Below are positions 6,801 to 14,568 of a stretch of 14,568 bases of DNA, piece by piece. The notes under the pieces were generated by a model that saw only the letters and a list, made by a program, of their open reading frames with translations, had not been told where the DNA came from and searched no databases. Source of the DNA: Opitutia bacterium UBA7441. GTDB taxonomy: Bacteria; Verrucomicrobiota; Verrucomicrobiia; Opitutales; Coraliomargaritaceae. The DNA lies in the NCBI GenBank assembly GCA_002480015.1, contig DLQD01000024.1, positions 1 through 14,568 on the forward strand. The letters run 5' to 3'. The position numbers were made by a program, and so were the translations under genes. Position 1 is the stretch's first letter. The number at the start of each line of letters is the position of its first letter.

Positions 6801-9389
6801 CTAATCCAACTCCGCGACAAACCATTGCGGATCCCCCTGCGCCCATTCGTCGCCAAGGCTCAGTTGCAGATGGCGTCCGAAATGTCCGGCGCTGCTCTTT
6901 TCTTTGAGTTCGTCGCTGACGACGTAGAGGGCGCGTTTGGCACGAGTGAGGGCGACGTAGGCGCTGCAGAGTTCATTGGTCTTTGATTCGGCGTTTAGTC
7001 GTTCGGTTTGTGCTTTTAGCACGGGGTCGGCTTCGGCGATGTCTTTTCTCGGGAGGAGCATGCCCCATTGCGGTTTTTTGCCGTCGGGACCGAGCACGAG
7101 TTCGTCGGCGGTGTTACTACGGGTGGTCTTGTCGAGGCCGCTCACGATCACCATGTCGAAACCGAGGCCTTTGGCTTGGTGCACGGTCATGATGCGGATG
7201 GCTTCGGTGGCTTCGGCTTCTTGGATCTCGGCCGCTTCGACGGCGGCGATGAAGGCGTCGATGCCGTCGCTTGCGCCGCTGGAGGCGTCGAAGTTTTCGG
7301 CTGTGGCGAGGAGGATTTCAGCGCGACTCAATAGGAAGAGCTCCGATTGAGAGTGGAGAGTGGAGAGTGGTGAGTGGGAAGTGGGAGTCTTATGATCCAA
7401 CTTTTGACTTCTGGCTTCTGGCTTCTGGCCGAAGGCCAAATCGATCCAGCTTTGGAGGGTATGGGCGTAGCCGCGTTCGGCGATGGATTGGAGGGTCTTG
7501 CTGCGGAAGCTGTCGAGGTCGTCGAGACCCCAGGCTTGGGCGATGGGGAGGCCTTGGGCGATGGCGGCGGAGAGGCTGTCGGCCGGGTGGGCGGCGGCGC
7601 GGAGTGCGGCCAGCACTACGCTACCGAGGGGGTTGTCGGTGCAGGGGTTGGACTTGCCCTCAATCGCGACAGCGATGCCGGCAGATTGCAGGTAGGCGGC
7701 CAGCTCGGCGGCGTCTTTATTCTGGCGCAGGAGCACAGCGCATTCGATGCCGCGCCCGAGCGGATCGACGTCTTCGATGATACGGCGCACCTCGGCGTGT
7801 TGGGCGGGGGTGTCGTCGTCGGTATCTTGTGCGACGGGGTGCCAAGCGGCATAGCCGGCGCGATCACGGATCGGCTCGGCGACGGTGTGGGTGTTCCAGC
7901 CTGCCTCCCAGCGTGTGAGCGTGGCGTCGGGAAGTTTGAGTTCTTCGGCAACGCCTTCCAACGCACCGAAGACTGTATTGACCATCTCGATCACGGGCTC
8001 GGTCGAGCGCCATGAGTCGGTCAGCGGTGCGGCTTCTTGGATGTTGTCGTAATACTCGAAAATTTCGCGGAAGAGTTCGGCGTCGCCGCCGCGCCAGCCG
8101 TAGATGGCTTGCTTGGTGTCACCGACGTAGAAGAAGGAGCGCTGTGCGCCGTCGTCCATAATGACCTCATCGATAAAGGTCTTGAGGATCGTCCATTGTG
8201 TGCGGCTGGTGTCTTGAAATTCGTCGAGCAGCCAGTGGTCGAAATATTGGTCGATCCGGTAAGCGACCTGGCTGCGCCAATCGAGTGCGTCGAGCGTCTC
8301 ACCATCGGCCGCGCGCTCGGCGAGTAGGGTGGTGATGTCGGCGAAGCTGATCAGCCCTGCGCTACGCACGAGTTCCGAATAGACCGATTCGTATTGCCCG
8401 ACGAATCGGTAGAGGCCTTGGGCGCGCTCAAGGAGTTGTTGGAGCACGTCGGCGTAGAGGGCGTCGGCCAGTGCCTTGCGAATACGCTCGACGTCAGGCG
8501 TCAGTTCGAGCCAGCCGGTCTTTTTGCGAGTGAGCTGCAGGTTGCCGCTCTTCGGCTGACTGCTGAGCTTTTGCTCGACGAATTTTTTAATGTCCTGGCT
8601 CCAGGCTTGCCCCGGTTCGAGGGCGCGGAGGTTTTCGAGGTTTTCGTTGAGATAAGCGACCGCCTCGTCGGAGAGATCGGGGTTGGTCGCATGGGCGATT
8701 TGCTCGAAGGCATCGATGGCCGCGTTCAGCTCGGGCGCTTCGTGGAAGGGCGGTGTTGTGTCTTTCCAGATGGCGGTGGCATCGCCCCAGGTGGAGCTGG
8801 CCGGTGTCTCCAGATAGCGCTGGTGGAGCGTCTCGATTTGGTCGAGCAGCATGCCGAAGACATTGCGCTCGCCGTTCTTACGGCTGATCTGACGGCACTG
8901 CTCGATCATGGCGGTCAGTCCTTCGCCTTCGGCGCCGAGGCTAAAGCTACGGGCGAGGGCGCGCTCACGGGCACTGGCGAGACTAGCACGGTCAGCGATG
9001 GCGAACTCTTCGGGAAGCCCGGACTCGAGTGGAAACTGCCGCGCGATACGGGCGAAGAAACTATCGATGGTGCTAAGACCGAGACGACCGAAGTGGTCGA
9101 TGATATGTTTGAGCAGTTGGCAGCAATGCCCGAACGTCAGCTCGGGGCAGTCGGTGGCCTCCGCGAGCGCTTGAAGCTTTTCCGGTGCACTCGCTGCTTC
9201 GGCCAGACGGATCAATAGCTCGTCGAGAAACTCACCCGCGGACTTGCGCGTAAAGGTCAGCGCGGCGATTTGATCCATGGCCACGCCAGCCAGGAGGAGC
9301 CGAATGATCCGCGTGGTCAGCGCGTAGGTCTTCCCACTGCCCGCGTTGGCGACCAGCATTTCGTGGTTAAAGGAAGTCGGCTGGCTCAT
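6801..9389 (-). CDS. UvrD/RecB-family DNA helicase, AddA-like, without nuclease domain
   Basis: Superfamily 1A 3'-5' helicase of 862 residues, probably the motor of a double-strand-break resection complex with the AddB-like protein encoded upstream. Motifs in order are Walker A ANAGSGKT (14-21), LTFTRKSAGEFL (Ia), LLDEFQDT with D389/E390 (II), GDTKQAIYGWRGGDAE (423 on, III), DSWRST (IV), MTVHQAKGLGFD (734-745, V) and VALTRAK (812-818, VI). Only 44 residues follow motif VI, so the C-terminal RecB-type nuclease domain of classical AddA (about 1200 residues) is absent; the stop is clean and no remnant lies downstream. Residues about 650-684 are encoded by heptamer repeats, an insertion before motif V. 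The start at 9389 (MSQPTSFNHEM) is preferred; M11 is the alternative. No ribosome site is seen. A plain UvrD-like helicase is the fallback name. Confidence 0.9.
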   Translation of the reverse strand: MSQPTSFNHEMLVANAGSGKTYALTTRIIRLLLAGVAMDQIAALTFTRKSAGEFLDELLIRLAEAASAPEKLQALAEATDCPELTFGHCCQLLKHIIDHFGRLGLSTIDSFFARIARQFPLESGLPEEFAIADRASLASARERALARSFSLGAEGEGLTAMIEQCRQISRKNGERNVFGMLLDQIETLHQRYLETPASSTWGDATAIWKDTTPPFHEAPELNAAIDAFEQIAHATNPDLSDEAVAYLNENLENLRALEPGQAWSQDIKKFVEQKLSSQPKSGNLQLTRKKTGWLELTPDVERIRKALADALYADVLQQLLERAQGLYRFVGQYESVYSELVRSAGLISFADITTLLAERAADGETLDALDWRSQVAYRIDQYFDHWLLDEFQDTSRTQWTILKTFIDEVIMDDGAQRSFFYVGDTKQAIYGWRGGDAELFREIFEYYDNIQEAAPLTDSWRSTEPVIEMVNTVFGALEGVAEELKLPDATLTRWEAGWNTHTVAEPIRDRAGYAAWHPVAQDTDDDTPAQHAEVRRIIEDVDPLGRGIECAVLLRQNKDAAELAAYLQSAGIAVAIEGKSNPCTDNPLGSVVLAALRAAAHPADSLSAAIAQGLPIAQAWGLDDLDSFRSKTLQSIAERGYAHTLQSWIDLAFGQKPEARSQKLDHKTPTSHSPLSTLHSQSELFLLSRAEILLATAENFDASSGASDGIDAFIAAVEAAEIQEAEATEAIRIMTVHQAKGLGFDMVIVSGLDKTTRSNTADELVLGPDGKKPQWGMLLPRKDIAEADPVLKAQTERLNAESKTNELCSAYVALTRAKRALYVVSDELKEKSSAGHFGRHLQLSLGDEWAQGDPQWFVAELD
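7349..7438. repeat. Translated heptamer repeats inside the AddA-like gene
   Basis: Two 7-bp-period tracts lie within the coding sequence. GAGAGTG occurs three times in tandem (7349-7369), followed by the variants GTGAGTG (7370-7376) and GGAAGTG (7377-7383). TGACTTC, TGGCTTC, TGGCTTC follow at 7405-7425, ending in a small hairpin TGGCC-GAA-GGCCA (7426-7438). On the coding strand this reads as a low-complexity S/T/H/P/K-rich segment including HSPLSTLHSQ. The same heptamer family recurs just upstream of the gene at 9394-9421. I infer a repeat element inserted in frame. Confidence 0.6.
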
Positions 9390-9393
9390 GTGA

Positions 9394-9421
9394 GGAAGTG
9401 GAGAGTGGGGGGCGGGGAGTT
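9394..9421. repeat. Heptamer repeats in front of the AddA-like gene
   Basis: GGAAGTG (9394-9400) and GAGAGTG (9401-9407) are the same two heptamers found inside the adjacent gene, followed by degenerate units GGGGGCG and GGGAGTT. The tract begins 5 bases upstream of the helicase start codon, so on the minus-strand mRNA it is a pyrimidine-rich leader where a ribosome site would normally sit. Confidence 0.5.
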
Positions 9422-9435
9422 ATGTTGTAGCGATG

Positions 9436-9583
9436 CGACGCTAGTCGCGTCGACCTGTGTGGGTTGAAAGATAGGGCGCGCTGTCCCAGTAACCGAAGGG
9501 CATTGCGCGGGCTGTTCACCAGCTGGCTTTGTCTGCCATCCACATGCATATGGCGTGCGGTCATCGCAGGCGAAAGGACGCCT
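9436..9583. repeat. Hairpin repeats between the AddB-like and AddA-like genes
   Basis: This is the bulk of the 228-bp gap between the two helicase/nuclease genes. CGACGC (9436-9441) pairs with GCGTCG (9447-9452) around a 5-base loop. AGGCG (9568-9572) pairs with CGCCT (9579-9583) around 6 bases. Stretches such as GGCGCGCTGTCCC resemble REP-type sequences. No gene is supported here. The repeats may have expanded an originally tight gene junction. Confidence 0.4.
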
Positions 9584-9617
9584 CGGCGAGCACACCCTAC
9601 CAGATTCAAGACACTAT

Positions 9618-12491
9618 TCACGATTGGCCTCCTTTCAGCTTTTCAATTGTTTCCTCGGCGATGCAGTTTTCCGGGGTGCCGTTGACGAAGAGCGGGGCGC
9701 AAGGGTCGTCCCAACTGCCTCGGAAGGGTTGGGGCGGCCAGAAGACGCCCTTGCTAATTTGATCGGTGACTGCCTCGGCGCATTGGATTGCGGCAGCGTA
9801 AGCGCCTAGGTTTATGGCTTCGCTCAACTCATCGAAAGCATAGATTCCGCTTTCGTTTGGGTCGGAGGGGAGAACGAAGTAGGCGGTCTCTGGCGTGTGC
9901 GCAGCACATTCACCGGGATACCAGTGTTCGAGGATTTTTCGGTAAAGTGGGAGTTGGAGGTTTTTCCATGTTTTGTTCTTGAGCTTGGCATCGGTAACAG
10001 CGGCGCTTGGGGACAAGCGCCCTCCCTCTTTTAATCGCACCACGGGAGGGCGGCTGTCCCCAGCCGCCGAGGCATCAAGGAGTGCGGCGGGCAACCAGTT
10101 GTGCGATGCGGACGCGAAGTGCGTTTGGCCGGGTTTCCTGAGTGAGCTGAAAGTTTTGTAGTCCATCACTCGGAGCGCGCCGGTCTCGCGATGTTGCTCA
10201 ATACGGTCGATGACACCGGACAACTTGAGCTTTCCGATTTCGAGCGTGTCATCGCCTTCGGCTTCAAGCTTACGCTCCACATCGAGAATAACCCAGCCCT
10301 CGGCAAAGCACTCGGCTTGCACGCGGGCGAACGCGTGGAGTCTCGCGGCGGCGCTGGCGAGTTGGACTTGCACGGCGGGTGCGGGTTTCGCGCCGAACTC
10401 GGCTCGGGCGACTGATTCAAGCAATTGTTGCACGCGCTGGCGGATGGTTGGCTCGTCGAGTCGGAGCATTGCTTCGCCGCTGGGGATGATTTCGCGGCCG
10501 AAGTCCTCAAGTGTCTTGTGTATCAAATTTCCAAATACAGCGGCATCCATTTCGTGCGAGGCCTGAGGAGCGCTCTCGTAGCGCAAAACTTTTTCAAGGC
10601 AGAATCGAAAAGGGCAGGCGAGATAGGACTCAAACTGAGTCGGGCTAATTTTGGTGACGGTCGGCAATTCGCCCCGCAGTTGCCAACGCCAGCCGGTCTG
10701 GCGGCGTGGCCTCGTAAGTACGGAGGCAGCTGCTTCTGTGATATGTTGGACGCGTGCAGGCAGTTGCTCGAGCTCGGTGCGCAGGAGCAGGCGCGAGGGC
10801 TTGCTCGGGTCGCCCTCGTTGTTGAACTTGCTATAGGAGAGCCGCAGACGACCGGCAGGATAAGCGACCAGCAGGGAGCTTAGCAAATAGGCGTCCCGAG
10901 CGATGCGTTGTGTGTTGTCGCTCAGACCCAGCGCAGGGCGGATGGAGTCGGGCAGAAAAGGATCACCCTCGATCGACTGCGGGAGGCGGCCTTCGACGAG
11001 CCCGCAGAGCACGAGCTGAGACTCTTCCAGCCAAGGTGCTTCGAGCCAACCGTTGAGGGTGATGGCCTCTTCGCTGGCTGGGGCTTGCAGGCGTTCACTG
11101 CGGATGGCCTGAGCCAGAATTTGCACGGGTAATTTCTCGGCCGTTCCGGCTTCGAGCCAATTCTTAAGAGCAGGCGAGCCTTCTAACTCACGAGCGATCT
11201 TGATCACATGTTGTGCCGATTCGGAGGGAGGTGCGTCACGGTAGGGGAAGGCGATCTCAAGTAATTCGAGTGCCGGACTGTTGAGCCGTGAGCGAACGGA
11301 GCCGAGTAGGCGACGGATCTTCGAGCGCAGCTGTGTTTGCCGCACGGGGGCATCCTCGGGTAGCGCGGGTGAGGCTTGCCATGCGGCATCAAGTGTCGCG
11401 GCAATGGTTTTGCCCAGCAAGTGGTCGATGGCAATGAGCGCATCGCTTTGAGGGATGGGGTTCTCGGTATCCAGCGCCCGGCAGAATGCGGGTAGCTCCA
11501 GTAGGCGGCGTAGGCGGCGCAGGTCTTTGCTCTGGCGGAACTCTTCCCACTCAAGCGCGAGTTTGGCTGCCTCGCAAGTGATCAGCCGTTCGCCTTCCGG
11601 CAGGTAGGGTTGGCGGCCTTGCGTGTTAATTTCGCCGGAGAGCACGCTCTGCAATTTCGGGTCGGCGACGACGAGACTGCTGGGCGTATCGAGCAGCTGC
11701 TGCACTGCGGTGCGCGCCTCGTCATGTGGCGCGGCGGCGACATGGATCTGCTCATTGTCCAAATGGATCGAACGCGCATTCCAGAAATCGGGAAGCGGAC
11801 GCCCCCAGTGATCAAAGCTGTCTTTGGGCGCTTGATCAGGGTTCCAAATCAACAGGTCGACCGTGGTGCCGCTCTGTTCGAGTTGTTGTGCGTAAAGCTG
11901 AAAGGCTCGGGGCAGGTCGGGCACGGCGGCGATGACAAGGCGGCGAATCTGTGTTGTGGGGGATTTGATTCGCGCCAAGCGCAGGGCGTTCGGATCGCAG
12001 AGGCTCCAGTTGCCGAGACAATCGAGGTAGCTCTGGTAGAGCGCGGCGATTGCAGCCCAGCGGCCTTCGTCGAAGCTGCCTTTGAGCATTTCCGGTAAGT
12101 GCATTGTGGCCGGGTCGAGTCCGGCCTCGGCGAGTTGATCGCAGAGCTTGTTAAAGTTGCGCCCGGCTTTGAGCAGCTCGGCGGTGGCCTGGGGCGTTTC
12201 TTTCCAGAAAAGCGTTTGCAACTGCGTGGCGTTGGCACGCTGCAAAGCCTCCGCCCAAGCTAGACTGCGCTCGACGGGCGTTGCGATGCCGTCGCGCTCA
12301 GGAAGTAACGCTTGCATGGGCTGCGATGTGGCGAGTGCTTGGGCGGCGGCTTCAAGCAATTGGCTGACCCTACGTGACGCTCCGCCGGTCGGCGTGATGA
12401 GCAAGGCCTCCTTCAAGTCCACGCCCGAGAGGAACTGAGCGACTTGTCGGCTCAGTGGATCGGGCGTGGTCAGGAAGTGGCGATTGGGCAT
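9618..12491 (-). CDS. AddB-like PD-(D/E)XK nuclease subunit
   Basis: A 957-residue protein expected to pair with the AddA-like helicase in processing DNA ends for recombination. The N-terminal part is helicase-like but degenerate (LLITPTGGASRR where a Walker A would be, no GKT), as in AddB. The C-terminal part holds the nuclease: ISPTQFESYLACPFRFC (C626), GVIDRIE with D762, DYKT with D777 and K779, then QLPLY (846-850). About 40 extra residues lie between DYKT and QLPLY; residues 801-831 are encoded by the palindromic element at 10002-10068. The usual iron-sulfur triplet near the C terminus (CxxC plus a further Cys) is not seen; only C931 and C943 are there. The start at 12491 (MPNRHFLTTP) is chosen over an upstream TTG-type frame at 12533, because the extra residues come from a REP-like repeat. 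Confident as a nuclease; the AddB assignment is likely. Confidence 0.87.
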   Translation of the reverse strand: MPNRHFLTTPDPLSRQVAQFLSGVDLKEALLITPTGGASRRVSQLLEAAAQALATSQPMQALLPERDGIATPVERSLAWAEALQRANATQLQTLFWKETPQATAELLKAGRNFNKLCDQLAEAGLDPATMHLPEMLKGSFDEGRWAAIAALYQSYLDCLGNWSLCDPNALRLARIKSPTTQIRRLVIAAVPDLPRAFQLYAQQLEQSGTTVDLLIWNPDQAPKDSFDHWGRPLPDFWNARSIHLDNEQIHVAAAPHDEARTAVQQLLDTPSSLVVADPKLQSVLSGEINTQGRQPYLPEGERLITCEAAKLALEWEEFRQSKDLRRLRRLLELPAFCRALDTENPIPQSDALIAIDHLLGKTIAATLDAAWQASPALPEDAPVRQTQLRSKIRRLLGSVRSRLNSPALELLEIAFPYRDAPPSESAQHVIKIARELEGSPALKNWLEAGTAEKLPVQILAQAIRSERLQAPASEEAITLNGWLEAPWLEESQLVLCGLVEGRLPQSIEGDPFLPDSIRPALGLSDNTQRIARDAYLLSSLLVAYPAGRLRLSYSKFNNEGDPSKPSRLLLRTELEQLPARVQHITEAAASVLTRPRRQTGWRWQLRGELPTVTKISPTQFESYLACPFRFCLEKVLRYESAPQASHEMDAAVFGNLIHKTLEDFGREIIPSGEAMLRLDEPTIRQRVQQLLESVARAEFGAKPAPAVQVQLASAAARLHAFARVQAECFAEGWVILDVERKLEAEGDDTLEIGKLKLSGVIDRIEQHRETGALRVMDYKTFSSLRKPGQTHFASASHNWLPAALLDASAAGDSRPPVVRLKEGGRLSPSAAVTDAKLKNKTWKNLQLPLYRKILEHWYPGECAAHTPETAYFVLPSDPNESGIYAFDELSEAINLGAYAAAIQCAEAVTDQISKGVFWPPQPFRGSWDDPCAPLFVNGTPENCIAEETIEKLKGGQS
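10002..10068. repeat. 67-bp two-arm palindromic element inside the AddB-like gene
   Basis: Arm 1 is 10002-10026 and arm 2 is 10044-10068, 25 bases each, separated by 17. They are inverted copies at 21 of 25 positions. Each arm is also its own hairpin: GGCGCTTG-GGGA-CAAGCGCC (10002-10021) and GGCGGCTG-TCCC-CAGCCGCC (10049-10068), both with perfect 8-bp stems. The four differences between arms are two base-pair swaps that keep each stem paired. CCCTCCC (10020-10026) also pairs with GGGAGGG (10044-10050). The element is read through in frame and lies between the nuclease motifs. Confidence 0.8.
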
Positions 12492-12512
12492 GTTGATTGC
12501 AGGGGATTCATT

Positions 12513-12540
12513 CGTAGCCCGCAGCTTCAGCAAGGGCTCG
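12513..12540. repeat. REP-like repeat, copy 2 (metY-nuclease junction)
   Basis: The 19 bases at 12513-12531 are identical to 4790-4808, and the following bases (CAAGGGCTCG) are close to those of copy 1. Here AGCCC pairs with GGGCT perfectly, whereas copy 1 needs a G-T pair. It fills most of the 49-bp gap between the metY stop and the nuclease start codon, so it would form a stem within a shared transcript. Confidence 0.6.
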
Positions 12541-13848
<1,308 letters not shown>

Positions 13849-13880
13849 TGTCTATTTTCTTTTAGGTGCGTGTAGATTTA

Positions 13881-14568
13881 CTATTGGGTAATGCGTTCGC
13901 GGACGTTATTAGCATCCCAATTCAGGCCGAGACTGTCGTAAAAGTCGGCGGCCTCGCGAAGGAAATCATTGTCCGGTTCCGAATCGCGGAGAATGCGTCT
14001 GTATTGTCGCAGCGCGTTGGTGTTTTGTCGATTCTTCAGGTAGATGCGTGCGAGTAGCTGGCGCTCTTCGATCAAGTCGGGTTGTTGATTGAGGATATCT
14101 TCCAATAATTCGATGATTTCGCTCTGATTGAGCAACTCGCTTTCGCTTCCGCTATCTTGAATAGTATGAATGAGAGCCAGTTTTGGTAGCCAAGCATCCG
14201 GCCATTGCTGAGAGATATTGTACCAGAGTTGTTCACGGTCGCTCACCCTGTAGGCATATGAGACGGTCAGGATGAACTGGAAAAGAGCAAAGGCCGTGAA
14301 TCCTAGAAAGTAAAGGATGCGCCCACTCGAGCCCATCGTGCGTGCGATGGCACCGAAAGAGCAAACCACCACAGCAACAATGACAGGGAGGCCGATGTAG
14401 AGTAAATGATCTTCGTGGGCGAGCTTGCCGTCGATAAAGGCGCCGTTGGAAGAAATACTGTAAATACTGAGAAGGAGGTAGGCTGTAAGACCGAGTAAGA
14501 GGCCGCGTGCCCAGGACTTGCGGAAGTTGATTGCGAACAGAACATAGGGAGGTAGAAACAGCAAAAAG
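13881..14568 (-). CDS. Membrane protein with C-terminal TPR-like repeats, 5' truncated
   Basis: The frame is open to the window edge, and the first possible start (a TTG at 14564) falls inside a hydrophobic segment, so the true start lies beyond 14568. About 228 residues are visible. The N-terminal half has three or four membrane helices: the partial LFLPPYVLFAINF, GLLLGLTAYLLLSIYSI, LLYIGLPVIVAVVVCSFGA and YFLGFTAFALFQFILTVSYA. The C-terminal half is soluble and helical, with TPR-like spacing (QLLARIYLKNRQNTNALRQY, then FLREAADFYDSLGL). This fits membrane-bound TPR or glycosyltransferase/TMTC-like proteins, whose catalytic part would be upstream and unseen. No function is assigned. Confidence 0.75.
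   Translation of the reverse strand, partial: FLLFLPPYVLFAINFRKSWARGLLLGLTAYLLLSIYSISSNGAFIDGKLAHEDHLLYIGLPVIVAVVVCSFGAIARTMGSSGRILYFLGFTAFALFQFILTVSYAYRVSDREQLWYNISQQWPDAWLPKLALIHTIQDSGSESELLNQSEIIELLEDILNQQPDLIEERQLLARIYLKNRQNTNALRQYRRILRDSEPDNDFLREAADFYDSLGLNWDANNVRERITQ

Noticed and set aside
7349..7425. CRISPR-like array
   Set aside because: Units are 7 bp and contiguous without spacers, so these are tandem heptamers.
7374..8015. Plus-strand open frame (213 codons) opposite the AddA-like gene
   Set aside because: Antisense shadow, very rich in G/A/V, no recognisable domain.
8394..9218. Long plus-strand open frame (274 codons) opposite the AddA-like gene
   Set aside because: Lies wholly antisense to a gene with clear helicase motifs and has no motif of its own; typical of a shadow frame in GC-rich codon usage.
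6801..12491. A new defence operon made of the helicase and nuclease genes
   Set aside because: The pair is adequately explained as AddAB-like recombination machinery; no reverse transcriptase, methylase, TIR, Argonaute or other defence partner is adjacent.
9618..12533. Upstream start at 12533 for the AddB-like protein
   Set aside because: The extra 14 residues are translated from the REP-like repeat that also occurs after ugd, and the homology-like N terminus begins at MPNRHF (12491).

Overview
The window looks like chromosomal DNA of a moderately GC-rich bacterium. The protein set (a long SWIM/SNF2 helicase, an animal-like UDP-glucose dehydrogenase, FabV, a helicase/nuclease pair resembling AddA/AddB, MetY) and the many small palindromic and heptameric repeats suggest Verrucomicrobiota, perhaps class Opitutae. 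That placement is recalled family resemblance, not a search result.

Layout, left to right. Positions 1-89 hold a near-consensus Fur-box-like dyad. A 1027-codon SWIM-SNF2 helicase (90-3173, +) follows, then a UDP-glucose 6-dehydrogenase (3428-4786, +) and an NADH-dependent trans-2-enoyl reductase FabV (4983-6161, +). The 639-bp region 6162-6800, between convergent genes, has no convincing gene and is a patchwork of repeats and hairpins. From there the minus strand is used. Read in the direction of transcription, a 5'-truncated membrane/TPR protein (13881-14568) is followed after 32 bp by an O-acetylhomoserine sulfhydrylase (12541-13848), after 49 bp by an AddB-like nuclease (9618-12491), and after 228 bp by an AddA-like UvrD helicase (6801-9389). 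The last two probably form a double-strand-end resection complex (RecBCD/AddAB role) in which only the AddB-like subunit carries a nuclease domain.

The most notable signal is repeat DNA inside genes. Three genes, all DNA-processing enzymes, carry an in-frame stretch of palindromic or heptameric repeat DNA at a variable loop between conserved motifs. In the SNF2 helicase two consecutive hairpins lie between motifs I and Ia. In the AddA-like helicase two runs of 7-bp repeats lie before motif V. In the AddB-like nuclease a 67-bp double-hairpin element lies between the catalytic D-x-K and the downstream QxxxY motif. The reading frame stays open and all core motifs survive, so these look like tolerated, translated repeat insertions comparable to the palindromic elements known inside Rickettsia genes. 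A further REP-like sequence occurs in two near-identical copies, just after the UDP-glucose dehydrogenase gene and between the sulfhydrylase and nuclease genes.

No rRNA, tRNA, CRISPR array, transposase or phage gene was seen. Canonical T-tracted terminators and strong Shine-Dalgarno sequences are also largely lacking.
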